Shown: in pieces, positions 20,487 to 31,560 of the stretch
How positions within the stretch are numbered: position 1 is the stretch's first letter
Layout of the letters: the number at the start of each line of letters is the position of its first letter
NCBI GenBank assembly: GCA_036936605.1
Contig: JAUPFV010000003.1
Coordinates: 149,638,997-149,702,996 of the forward strand
DNA: 64,000 nucleotides
Direction of reading: 5' to 3'
DNA from: Limnanthes douglasii subsp. nivea
Lineage: Eukaryota; Streptophyta; Magnoliopsida; Brassicales; Limnanthaceae
Notes under the pieces: model-generated
Told to the model about the DNA's origin: nothing
The model's input: only the letters and a program-made list of their open reading frames with translations
The model's database searches: none
Translations under genes and position numbers: made by a program

Positions 20487-23400
20487 TCCAAAATCCTTCT
20501 CCCTTAACTGAATGTTTTTTTCTCTATGTACTATTATTGCAAATAGTTTTGTATCATTTTACCCGTTGCTCTCTAAAACGTTGTAATTGGTAATCTTATG
20601 AAGCAATCTTTTTGGACCTATGCACATCTAGCAACCTATTTTCCTGTTATTACTAATTTTCAAAATTAATATATTTCTGTGTCTCAACTATTTCCAGATT
20701 TGGGAAAATATACTAGGCTTTGAGAATGCTGAGTTTTACATCAAAAGGTGGCCTCAACTGGATGGTGTGCGTTTTGGAGATGTTCTGATATCATTTCCTG
20801 ATGCAATTCCTTGTGGAATCAAGGTTGGTGTTGATGGGGAGACAATAATTTTAAATCCGGATGATGACTATATTCTAGAAGCAGGGGATGAAGTACTTGT
20901 TATAGCTGAGGACGACGACACTTATGCCCCAGCTCACCCTCCAGAGGTTATCATTCTCATCTCACTTAACGTGGCTTTTAGGAGGATACTCAAGAGTTGA
21001 ACAACTCCTAATTCTTTTAGTTATGGATTTGCGGTTTTTTGGTGAATATTTGTTTTCGCCCATTGAACTTCTGAATTACCCAAAATCTTTGACTATCATC
21101 AGGATACAATATGTAATAAACGTCTTTGGCAAAAAGGTTGTATGGGGAAGTTTTTAAGCTTGTCTTGTATCTACATTAAATGACTTCTAATACCTCTATA
21201 ATCATTTTGTGTTAATTGCATATTACCGTGGTTTCAGTAAAGCTATTACAGAATCTTGGTATGCTCGTTGTTTCTCCAACTTCATTTAAAAAAAAATTGT
21301 TCTGGTTTTGGTAAATGGTATTCACCAGTTTGTCAACTCCTTTTTAACGACATAAACTTTCAATGAGATGCTTTCAATTAGATGTAGAAGATTTCGCATT
21401 GAGCCCTTCCAGATAGTCCGAAGTTCCTTCGTCTCTTACCTAGTAACTCAAGAATATCTCCCTATCACTATCTTATAAGCTTCACTAAAATGGTGTTTGT
21501 GTATAAGATGGGCTCTCCTGTCCAGATAATTATGCTGTTTTGTTATTGCAGCTACAGAGGGGTTTATTTCTGAAGATGCCAGACCCGCCTAAATATCCTG
21601 AGAAGATATTGTTCTGTGGCTGGCGGCGTGATATTGATGATATGATCAAGGTCAGATGACTATGACTTTACTATCTTTGTGTGCATACATTACTAATATT
21701 AAGAATTTAATAGATCATCTAGAAAAAGATCTATAGACTAAACTTTACCTATCCTCTAATGTGAGTTCGAGTCAGCTTAGAGCACCATATGCTAGAAAAT
21801 GTATCTTAATTTGGACTGGATTATTCTGAAGTCTTGATGAACAATTTCAGATTGAAACAATTTGGTGGCTAAAGTCAGAATCAAGAACTGGAGAATGATT
21901 ATGTTTTTTGTGTAATATTTCTCAACAGAAAGAAGGATATGGACCAAAACAAAACTGTAAACAACAGTTTTTCAACAGTGTCTATAGCCTCGAAATTAAT
22001 GGCTCAATTTCAAAATTCAAATTTAAATGAATTTTATTGAATACACCAGTGTTCATAATAAAAAAATTATAAGCTCACCTGTCAGCTTAACCCCAGCCAG
22101 GGGCTACTGCCCTTTGGACCCTGGCCGAGGGCATTGCCCCGGACCCGTCAGTGGCTGCTCCCGCCCCTTCCACCTGGTGTATACTGGAATCTAAATAAAC
22201 CCAAACAAGTGTGCACTCTGTATTCTCCTGACTTGTTCCATGAAACAGTATGATTATATTGATCAAATAGTCAATCCAATTATACTAAAATATCTAATAC
22301 CATATCTTTTGGCTTTCAGGTCCTAGAGGCTCTACTGGCTCCACGTTCTGAATTATGGATGTTTAATGAGGTTCCGGAAAGAGAAAGAGAAGAGAAGTTG
22401 ACTGGTTGTGGACTTGATGTTACCAATTTAAGAAATGTAAAACTTGTACATCGTGAGGGCAACGCTGTCATCAGAAGGCATTTGGAGAGTCTCCCTCTGG
22501 AAACATTTGATTCTGTAAGTCAAGTACCTTTATTCATCTTTCGCTCCATCCGCAGCAATCTCGGACATGCAGCAAAGTGGGTGTTTTCTTTAAGGCGAAT
22601 TTCAGTCTTTAACAAAAAAAAAATAGTTTAGCATTATATTGTCTATCTGACATAATTGATTCTTTATTTGCTTGATAAATCGAAACACCCAGATATTAAT
22701 TCTAGCAGATGAATCACTGGAGGACTCCATTGTGCATTCTGACTCACGATCTCTTGCTACCCTTCTTCTTATCCGAGACATACAGGTAACTGCTGTCATC
22801 AGATGGCTTAGCCATATGGCATTTAACAAATTCCTCGATTGCATAGTTGTTAATTATGGTGGGAAAGTTCTGATTACCAATAATTTGCATTTGGCAGTAA
22901 TACTCGCTTAAGTTTTGTTTAAATACATGTGACATTTAACTACACAATTTTAAGTGAGAATCATTCATGTTTAGTCCCTTGTTCTATACCTGTTCAGTTT
23001 TGACTCCATTAATTGGCACCATTATCCAAGTACTGGGTTAGGTCCTGTTTGGTTTAGTTTCATATTTCTCCTGCCCATCAGTTACTTCTGGGCTGCAACT
23101 CACTAGAATCCCTTGCATCAGTTAAACCAGTAGCATACAGTAGTATTAATTGTCTTCCGCGGTGTCTAAATTTTGTAAAGGTTTGGGGATAACTAATATG
23201 GGGAAAGGTGCAAGTCATAATATGATAATCTGTAGTTATTTGAATGATGAAGTTTTCAATTTGAACTTTTCTCTATTTTCTCCCGACTTTCCTTCATATA
23301 TTTTACAACAATATATGAAATTCAAAATCTTTTAGAATTCTCTTATTTTCCTCATTTATTCGGAGATCCAAACACATCTTATGGCTTTCTGACTACTGAC

Positions 23401-24553
23401 AAAAGACAATCTTGCTTGTTACTACAGTCGAAACGCATTCCATACAGGGATACAAACTCAAATGCTTTGTGGGGATCTGGTTTCTCTACTACCACTTGGA
23501 TACGTGAAATGCAGCAAGCTTCAGATAAATCAATAATAATTAGTGAAATTTTGGATTCAAGGACAAGAAACCTGGTTTCCGTGTCCAGAATTAGCGATTA
23601 TGTGTTATCTAATGAGCTGGTCAGCATGGCACTGGCAATGGTGGCAGAAGACAAGCAAATAAATCGTGTTCTTGAGGAGCTATTTGCGGAGAAGGTACAT
23701 TCATGTTTTTCTCTAGATTCGGGGCTCTTTCCTAAGTGTATTAATATTCACGATGGTGAGAAATTATACTACAACTTTAAGGACAATTCTACCATACCCT
23801 CATGGTATGGGTAAGAATCATCCACCAACCAGGGTTACAATAGTGTATAGAAATAAAAAGCATTATCAAGTTTCGGTAGAATTAGAAGTGGCTAATCTAT
23901 AGACTAACAACTCTGTTTCAGATTATGCTGTTTTTAAATTGTTTATGCTTGTGCAATAATAAGTTGTGTAACATTAATAGATGATTTAAAACAAAATTAA
24001 ATAGTTCATCCACGGGCGATTTGGCATGGAAGAAAGTCTTACTGGATGATTCGGAAACTATGCAATAGTGGAGGTGGCAAGTATAATTGATACTCTTTTG
24101 TTGGAAGATAGAGAATAGATCTGGAAACACACAAAAAAGGGTCAGGTGTAGGAAAAAAGTTGGGTAAATAAGAATATAGTGAAGGGTAATTTAACTTTGC
24201 TTTTGTATTAGAAATTTAGAATATAAAATTTCTTTCAAGAAATCATAAAATTAAATTATATCAAGCTGCGGTTGTTGTAGAAAAAGAAACTGTCTTTTTG
24301 TAATCATTTTATAAGACTAATTCTGTTTCTTCAGGGAAATGAGATGTGTATAAAACCAGCTGAGTTCTACCTAGTTGATCAGGAAAAGCTTTGTTTCTAC
24401 GATATAATGATTAGGGGTCGACACCGGGGAGAAATTATAATTGGTTATCGGCTAGCAACTACAGATCATGCCATTATAAACCCCTCTCATAAAGCTGAAC
24501 CAAGAAGATGGTCCCTTGATGATGTTTTTGTTGTCATCTCCTCTGGTAAATAA
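17222..24553 (+). CDS. PEC1/2-like: POLLUX/CASTOR-like plastid envelope ion channel
   Basis: Twelve exons, all phase 0, with GT..AG introns: 17222-17443, 18026-18094, 18264-18893, 19459-19641, 19786-19845, 19938-20141, 20698-20946, 21552-21650, 22320-22514, 22693-22785, 23428-23694, 24335-24553; about 829 aa. A hydrophobic segment spans residues ~66-90. Two more flank the pore stretch SFSEALWLSWTFVADAGTHA, whose ADAGTHA resembles the ADAGNHA filter region of CASTOR/DMI1 proteins. RCK-like nucleotide-fold domains follow (HILILGWSDK near the exon 3-4 junction and ILFCGWRRDIDD in exon 8), with VVVEMSDLDNEPLVKLVGG and DKSIIISEILDSRT. The match to Arabidopsis At5g02940/At5g43745 as I remember them is close and covers the whole length. 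Those are cation channels of the inner plastid envelope linked to K+ flux and Ca2+ signalling. The N-terminal ~65 residues are basic and Ser-rich and could be a transit peptide. The gene appears intact. Confidence 0.93.
20434..20484. repeat. (AT)n microsatellite in intron 6 of the PEC-like gene
   Basis: About 25 uninterrupted AT dinucleotides. It lies roughly midway in the intron, away from the splice sites, and is likely to be length-polymorphic. Confidence 0.95.
22090..22172. repeat. GC-rich triplicated motif in intron 8 of the PEC-like gene
   Basis: A ~80-bp GC-rich island in an AT-rich intron. It consists of three similar ~21-24-bp units: one around GGGGCTACTGCCCTTTGGACC, one around GAGGGCATTGCCCCGGACCC, and one around AGTGGCTGCTCCCGCCCC. 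The composition contrast suggests an inserted sequence; I do not recognise its source. Confidence 0.6.
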
Positions 24554-25886
24554 ACTAACAAAACATTTGAGCTGTGACGTCTACAATAGTAGTCTCTGTG
24601 TCATCTCTCACTCATACAATTGTTGTAATTTGATCAACACGAGGTGCCTTTAAGATCGTGTCTCCAGTTAGTTTATGGTCTATAGTCTTTTAGGACTGAT
24701 ATAGATGAGATAAATTCTGTAAAAGCTGGCTCTTGTGTTGTTGTACAAGTAGAATTGATAATAAATAAGAAGAGTACAATAGTTTGTTTAAAAGTCCTAA
24801 TTTGTAATAACTTTATTTACTTGTGTAATTTGTAGTTAGTATAATTGTTTCTATTTTTTGAAGGAAAAAATGAAATGCTATGTGAAGTTATCATCTGAGC
24901 TCTTGAATTGTTTTCATCCTGATGCTACCGGTAGAATGTGAAAGTTGATGTATTTGTATTCTTCTTCGTATTACAGAATCAAGTGTCCAAGTATGTGAAT
25001 TTGGTTCTCATGATTTGTATTTACTCTCAGCTACAAGAATCTGAACGTGCATAGCGGATACAATGCAAGAACTTGTTGTCATTATTTTTGCTTTGAATTT
25101 GTATCACAACCTGAAATAAAACACACAAAAGATGAACTGGAGATTTAAAAGTCGTTCAACAATGCATAATATCCATTTAATAAAAGGATCTCCCTAGCAC
25201 AGTTTTTCTTTGACTTGACCATTTTTTATAGTAGTTGGATCGGTCGTAAAGAAGTTACAGCCCTCACAAGTACAAGAGAATTAAGACTAATTCATGAAAG
25301 AATCGTATAAAGCCAAAGGGTAAGGTCATATAGCTCACAGATATCATGGCTGGCTAGTACAACAAGATCAAACCATAGAACTGTAAGTAGTAGATCCCAA
25401 CATAAAGAGCAAAGTTATGACATGAAATGAAATAAAATAAAATAAACCGTATCATAGGCTAACATAGCTAACAGACATAATTCGGTCATTTGCATTACAA
25501 ACTCCCGGAAAATTAACTCGCATCAAGTGAGTGGATGATTAAGTAGACTAAGAACATAAACAAAAGCTTACTACAAAGTACAAGGCTGCTTCAAGCTGTC
25601 TTTTCTCTCCAGCGATGGTTCAAGTTTCAGATACTTCAAGTTTAAAACATGCTTATAACCAAAATTATTTGTGTAATTGTTTATTGCAATGTATAATTAA
25701 TAAGACCTGGAAAAACAGTATGGAAGCATTATGCAGAAGAGACGAATTTAGTAGGAGGGAGAGTTTCTGAAGCAACGTCTGAGAGTATTTGAGAATGAAT
25801 GAGTAGAGATAAAATTTCAGATCAGTGAACTGATTCAGCAAATCTTTCAAAGTAAATTGTAAAACAAAATGAGATCAAACAACTGA
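24554..25886. other. 3' UTR and intergenic region after the PEC-like gene
   Basis: The first few hundred bases probably hold the 3' UTR; AATAAATAAG-type sequence is near 24760. No further gene is recognised before the cyclin relic. Confidence 0.45.
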
Positions 25887-25889
25887 TCA

Positions 25890-26439
25890 ACAAAACTCAC
25901 AGAACAACAACACATCAGATAGACACCTAATCGGCCAAAAGAGACTCAGCCGTGGAATTAGAGATACATAAGCCTTGTTCAGACTCGGCATATTTCTTGT
26001 AAATAGCCTGCCGACTCCAGCCTGTGAATGGAGACTTGCCAGTAGCTTTGCACAGACAGTCAGTTGAGACTCCATATAGCCAGCGTGTTGCTTCAGCCTT
26101 GGAGTCCAAGAAGGACTCTTCTTCAAAGTGACTCTAGCAGCGTAAACAGCCAATGCAGCAACTAAATATGGAAAGTACCCGAAGGTTTCATAATGCATCG
26201 TACCCAACTCAGCCAAGAAATGAACCATGTTCTCCATTTTAGCCCCTCGGTTGGAGACCTTTATGAAAGCAGCAATCAAACCAGTGTGTAGGCACAGTCA
26301 AGTACCACTCAACTTTTCGAAGAATAGTTTTCTCCATCATTCGTATCCTTTCAGGACTATAAGCATTATCAGAAATACATATCAAATCACGAAATAAAAA
26401 CAACCATCTCATAATTAGACTGACCAGGCTTGTTAACAA
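25890..26439 (-). pseudogene. B-type cyclin fragment with frameshifts
   Basis: Minus-strand frames give, in order, LICISDNAYSPERIRMMEKT and LRKVEWYLTVPTHW. After a frame change near 26280 they give MENMVHFLAELGTMHYETFG, YLVAALAVYAARVTLKKSPS and ESQLTVCAKLLASLHS; after another change near 26010 they give AIYKKYAESEQG and AESLLAD. These follow the C-terminal half of the N-cyclin fold and the cyclin C domain of plant B-type mitotic cyclins, which activate CDKs. The upstream exons with the cyclin box start and destruction box are not present. It is therefore a truncated, frameshifted copy. Confidence 0.85.
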
Positions 26440-26805
26440 CTTGAACCTTCTTTATATATTTAAAGTCAACATTTTTTATATATTTAAAGTCGCTTAAATC
26501 GGAATATAGTCCTTTTTTTTTAAAGCAAAAAAACAATATATTACCAAATTGATAGTTTTACAGAATACAAGGATCAATTGCGAAACAACACTAAAATAGG
26601 GGCTTAAAAAATAATTTGACCTAATGAAAGAATCCCCAAATCATCAACTAAACCCTAAATCGACACAAGCTCGTCTTCAACCTCCGACACCTCCACCCAA
26701 AGCTCTCTTCTGCAACCTTCGACACAATCTGCAACTCTACCCAAAAAATCAGAATATAGTCCTTAGATTATTGTTTTTTTTTCATCATTTAGTCTTTTGA
26801 CTAAA
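26440..26805. other. AT-rich spacer
   Basis: No gene recognised. A short duplication TTTATATATTTAAAGTC occurs at about 26450 and 26474, and a poly-T/poly-A stretch near 26510-26530. Confidence 0.4.
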
Positions 26806-27035
26806 AATCACCAGTCAAGTCTCTATACTATTCAAAATTTATAAATTTAGTTTCCGCGCATAATCTCTTCTCTAGTTCGGTCATATGTTCCCATAGTTTT
26901 AAAGGTATGAATCTCACAAATAGTTCATCAACTTTTAATTTCATTTTTACCTTTTAAATTTAAGATTTTAAAACATTTTTTATTTTTATTTTTTTGAAAA
27001 CAGAGTATCGCAAAAATTATGATACTCCAGTACCA
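26806..27035 (+). repeat. Left arm of an inverted repeat pair
   Basis: This ~230-bp segment is similar to the reverse complement of 29105-29334. Shared landmarks in the same order are ATAAATTTA, GT(T/C)CCCATAGTT, ATAGTYC near TCWACTTTTA, CCTTTAAATTTAA, a T/A-rich run, and the hairpin-like GAGTATC..GATACTC near the inner end (27003-27027). Divergence is considerable. It may be a terminal inverted repeat of one element or one of two independent repeats. Confidence 0.6.
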
Positions 27036-27390
27036 ATAAATTTATGGAAAATTACATCTAAGATACCTATTCAACTATTGTATTGTCATCTAGTACCCAA
27101 GGTTTGATCAATTATATCTTCATACTTATCTCAACTACCTAATTACCACATAGCACCTAACATTATTTTAATACCTTAAGTACCCTCACCCTTCATGAAC
27201 AACCAAATAACCAAAATTTATCTTTCCTACATTTTCTTTTTATTTTATTTTTAAAAGATCTGTATCTTTCAAACCGGAGCTCGAAAAAAATAAATGAAAG
27301 TACTATTGCTTTTGTTTTTTTTAAATGAACAAAACTAGATCCATTGATGATATTTTTTGATTTAAAAAAAAAATAAAATTTCACCAGTAA

Positions 27391-27746
27391 CAACTCTCAT
27401 GATATCCTTGTTCAGGAAATCCTGAGTTGCAAACAATTCTCATGATATCCTCAGAATTGTTCAGAAAATCCTGAGTTGCAAACAATTCTCATGATATTTT
27501 GAGAGTTGTTCAGGAAATTCTGAGTTGCAAACAATTCTCATGATATCCTGAGAGTTGTTCAGGAAATCCTGAGTTGCAAATAACTCTCAGGATATCCTGA
27601 GAATTGTTCAGGATATCCTGAGAATTGTTCAGGAAATCCTAAGTTGCAAACAACTCTTAGGATATCCTGAGAATTGTTCAGGAAATCCTTAGAGTTGTTG
27701 AGGAAATTATGAGTTGCAAACAATTCTCATGATATCCTGAGAATTA
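27391..27746. repeat. Minisatellite of GATATCCTGAG-type units
   Basis: About seven irregular units of ~25 and ~50 bp, built from TTGTTCAGGAAATCCTGAG, GTTGCAAACAA and TCTCATGATATCCTGAG, fill 27391-27746. Several units contain the palindrome CTCAGGATATCCTGAG (complete at 27586-27601). The array cannot code, because the frames contain repeated stops. Confidence 0.92.
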
Positions 27747-28229
27747 CACCTCGAGGTACCAGCGGGTATATATGGTCGGGGGTATTTTTGTCCAAATTTC
27801 AATTCGAGGTACTAAGTTACACTATCCAAAAAGCGGATACCACTGAGTAATTAAATAGCTGAGAAGGTATTTACTGGTACTTTTCTCTAAATTTATTGAT
27901 GGATTTCCACTTTATTTTCTAAATCTTACTTCAATTTAAGGTAATTTTAGTATTTTTATTGATTTGAAGTTCTTTTTAAGTTTATGATTTTGGGTAAATC
28001 TTGTGGGTATTACGAAAAAGAGATAAGATTTAATTTTACCTTGTTTTGCTAATGGTTCATAATATTGCTTTTCTTAGAAGCTTAATTAACATCATTCCGC
28101 TCAAGACTGTAATATATGATTTGGAAGAAAAGAAAAACACACTATCAACAGCCTGACCCCGATAATTATGTAGCAAGATACATCTGGTTAGAACATAGTT
28201 AGCTTCTTGATGCATATTAAGTGCTTTGC

Positions 28230-29045
28230 TCATTTATCCGTAACATCAGATAGGATTATTCCTTTAGAAGCACATTGTTTAGCTCCACCACATCCTCCTT
28301 TCTCGAGATACTGTTGGTGGTATTCTTCTGCTATGTAGTATTTTTTGGCAAGCAAAACCTCAGTGACAATGTTTGCTTTCAACATTTTTTATTGTTCCTC
28401 TATAGAATCTCCTGCTGCTTTCTCTTGCTCGGGGAGCTCGGGGAACTAGTAGTATATCCCTGATATGTAATGCGTTCCCACGTCCTACCCCTATTCATTA
28501 ACATAGTTAAAACTCAAAGCAAGATTTAAGGACATTGAAAGATACAAAATATTAAAGAGACATGATCATGTATATGAAAACCATTCAACAACAAATAAAC
28601 ATATGTTAAACATCATAAAATCTTCTACCCATAACAATAACAATCAATTTAATAGTATAACAATTTACAAAAACCAAATAAAATTCATAATTCTTTAAAT
28701 TTGAGTAATCAAAATCCCTAAAACCTTTCAAACCTTTTAAATTCATAATTCTTTAAACCTGACGATTCAAGGTAGTATGATCCTGTTTAGACCCGAACGC
28801 ATCGACCAAGGTTTGGTAACTACACTGGTTTGGATCATATCCAACCCTAACCACCTCAATGTGCTTAGTAGCAGTAGTACACACATCCTTATAGGGTAAG
28901 GTTGTTTGTCAATCCTTGAGTGTAACCGACGTCGGTCTTGTTAACACCGTGAAATATCTGGAACATTAACTCGACGCTTAGCAAACGCCAAATTGAGCAA
29001 ACAAGTGTCTTAGAGATAGGACGTCAATGTCGGGACCTAACGCGA
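28230..29045 (-). pseudogene. MSRA: Peptide methionine sulfoxide reductase A pseudogene
   Basis: On the minus strand an exon-like region 29045-28765 reads SLRHLFAQFG, VELMFQIFHGVNKTDVGYTQ, KDVCTTATKHIEVVRVGYDP and DHTTLNRQ, then GT. After an intron-like gap, a second region 28495-28230 reads DVGTHYISGIYY, EQEKAAGDSIEEQ, KMLKANIVTEVLLAKKYY, AEEYHQQYLEKGGCGGAKQ and LSDVTDK-stop. This follows the order of plant MsrA, which reduces methionine-S-sulfoxide. The GCFWG motif with the catalytic Cys is destroyed by a shift near 29015, a stop interrupts the frame before KDVC, and two more stops lie in the second part. The presence of an intron argues against a processed copy. Confidence 0.88.
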
Positions 29046-29104
29046 TCGAGTTTTTGGTTATCCATTGTCACGTAGAATTTATATATGGTTTTGCGTATAA
29101 AATG

Positions 29105-29334
29105 AGATTTACCAATAAATTTACTAATATTTAAATAGAGTATCACAAATTTTGCGATACTCTATTTTGAGAAGAAAAACAAAACAAAAAAAAACAAAAA
29201 ATTTAAATTTAAAGGATAGAAGTAGAAATAAAAGTAGAAGGACTATCTGTGGGGGATTTGTACCATTTAACTATGGGGACACGTACGGGGATTAAATTTA
29301 TAGATATTGAATAATCGAGTGACTATAACCGATG
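29105..29334 (-). repeat. Right arm of an inverted repeat pair
   Basis: Reverse complement resembles 26806-27035, including GAGTATCGCAAAA near the inner end (29140-29165 as given). Its outer end abuts the start of the solo LTR at 29335, so the true end of the arm may have been lost or interrupted there. Confidence 0.6.
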
Positions 29335-29679
29335 ACAATTCAGACAATGACCCGGATAAGGGCAATTCGGACAATGACACCACTAAAAAATCCGGACACG
29401 ACAAAAGTAACACTCATTTTGACTAAGCTATTTGCTAATCTACTTAAACAACTAATGGGTCCTTAAAACTTGACCCGGTTTTCATAACTTGACCCGTAAG
29501 CCTATGGGTCATGAATTAAGAGTATAAATACCCCAACCACTCTCATTAATGAGGGCGATCAACAATTAATACAAGCAGGCTGCTTAACTATCTCACTACT
29601 CTCCACACTAAACACAAAACTATTTAAACTTCACAAAACACTTTACAAAACTACTCCCAGCCCAAAATAAACCAAACCA
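29335..29679 (+). mobile_element. Solo LTR of the 6153-9809 family
   Basis: Starts TGACAATTCAGAC and contains CACTAAAAAATCCGGAC, GACTAAGCTA, repeated CTTGACCCG, TATAAATACCCCAACCAC, CATTAATGAGGGCGAT, and ends near AAAATAAACCAAACCA. The order and orientation match the LTRs at 6153, 8355 and 9475. No partner LTR follows within the window, and no clear target-site duplication was seen. Confidence 0.75.
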
Positions 29680-30049
29680 CTATTTGTGGTGGTGGATCAC
29701 CCGACCTTTTACATCACGATCTTCAAAAAGATTGTGGTTATACCAAATACATAAAATAGCCTTCATCGTCCACCAATGCCTAAAATATTTGATAAGATAT
29801 ATGGTGTAAGTTGTTCAAAGCAACTAGAAGGTTGCGAGGGAGTGATATTATGCTTCAATAGAGCCTAAGAAACAACATAAAAATAAGGTCAAATGCGAGG
29901 ATATGAAAGGAAAAAGAACTATGGATGATAGAGTTTTTGGGGTCTTCAGTTAGGTTATAGATGATAGATGACCCAAGACAGACCCCCAGGTTTCGGGTTC
30001 GATCTTCATTCTACCCGTTAGAGTTCGTAAAAAATTCTCTTAGTCTATT

Positions 30050-31560
30050 CTTCGTTTTCTCTGGTTTGAACATCAGATGAAGGTAACCGGTGCTAAAATG
30101 GTTTGGTCTATTGTGACCTTGCTCTTGTTAGAGGGCGGTCTTGGGATTCCAAGCCTAAAAATTTGAAATCAGGTGGTCGTCCTCAAACATTTATGGTTAG
30201 TAAACATAACAACTAAATCTTGTGTGACTGGATTTACTATGAGAAGATTAAAGAAATAAACTTATGGTGTTTAAAGATTGACTTTTCTCCTTCTTGAACA
30301 TAGAGGAAAACTTTAGTTTCTTAGGCCTCTCTCTAGCAAATTGTATAAGGTGACGATTGGTAATGGGGAGAATACCTTGTTCTCATTTGACCTGTGGTTG
30401 CTCTTAATCTCTCTAGTCAAACACTACGGGCTTAGTATTATTCAGAATTCTCGTATGGATTGTAACCTCAAGGTTTCGATATCATCCAAGATGGTCTTTG
30501 GAATTGGTCGTCTCACTTAAGGTCTGCTAGTGCTAGAAACCATCGTACTTTACAGGAGATCAACTAACTCATCATCTCCCTGCCTCCTCCCTACATCCTC
30601 TGCAATGATGTCCACAACTGGATTTCTAACAGAGGTATCACCAAGTTCACAATCAATGATATCTACAACACCATCCATACGCCTATCCTCTGTGTTGGGT
30701 GGGCACGATTAGTTTGGCATAAATTTAATATTCTCCACCACTAATATATCTTTTAGCTTGCTATCTAAGGGAGACTTTCTACTTGTGATAAGATTCTGAG
30801 TTGGGGTTTAAACATTCCCCCGAATCATGTTTTATGCAATTTTTCCCATAAAACCCTTAATCATATCCTTTATGACTGTAGTTACAATCAGAGCATATGG
30901 GGTTACGCAATCGCCAAACTTGTTTTTTCGTTAAGTTATAATAATATTTGGGACTTTTGGATCCATGAAGCGTCCAACTGACCTCCATCAAGTTTACGAC
31001 ACCTTTGGGATGCCTACTTTGTGCTATTGTCTACCATGTCTGGTGTGACATGGATGTCAGAATTCTTAGCTTCTCTCCAACCATTGCCTCTGCGATATCT
31101 TACCGCATGCTTTCTCGCTATTTAGATTTCATGGTACGAAGATTGCCTGGAAAACCCAATTCCTTTAATCTCTAACTTAATTTTGTTTTGTTTTTAGATT
31201 ATTGTCAACTTCCATTACCGGTCTACTAGCTTTGCTGACTTACGACGCTACTACTTAGTCTGTTTGGTCCTATCAGGTCAGTCAAATATTTTTATCCTGT
31301 AATTTAATTTTGTTTGTCTTTCGATTGATGAAACCATCTATTATTACTTGTATGTTGTCTTTGTTTATTTACGACGCTGCTACTTGTTTTTTTATCATAT
31401 TGATGTGAGAACTTCATTTTGTTGCGTTGTACTTGTTCGGTAGAGTTTAGATCAATTTGTTTCGATTTTTTCTTTTCACGATTTTTAAATTACTCCATGC
31501 AATACACCTATGTACTTATAAGAATTTTTATTTTTATCTAATATATTTTTCCAAAAAAAA
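30050..31560 (+). mobile_element. 5'-truncated LINE fragment (ORF2 end and 3' tail)
   Basis: Broken frames give GGLGIPSLKI near 30135. A zf-RVT-like run follows around 30700-30950: RLVWHKFNILHH, GRLSTCDKILSWGLNIPPNH, and CNFSHKTLNHILYDCSYNQS with an adjacent SIWGYAIAKLVF. These are the C-terminal parts of plant LINE ORF2. Stops occur every few tens of codons. A short A run (31552-31560) may be the poly(A) tail. There is no RNase H match as clear as in the LINE at 10291-16753. The left end is uncertain. Confidence 0.7.

Noticed and set aside
23037..23385. Possible hAT-type MITE in intron 10 of the channel gene (CCTGTTTGG and CCAAACAC ends)
   Set aside because: Inverted ends agree over only a few bases and no 8-bp target duplication was found.
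27391..27746. Regular repeats that could be read as a CRISPR-like array
   Set aside because: Units vary in length, spacers are themselves repeats, and the surroundings are clearly nuclear plant DNA. It is a minisatellite.
28275..28463. 62-residue hydrophobic open frame on the + strand
   Set aside because: It is the antisense shadow of the MsrA relic, whose minus-strand reading matches a known family.
29985..30015. GGGTTCGATC resembling a tRNA B box
   Set aside because: No A box or acceptor stem at the proper distance, and no cloverleaf can be drawn. At most it is part of a SINE or chance.
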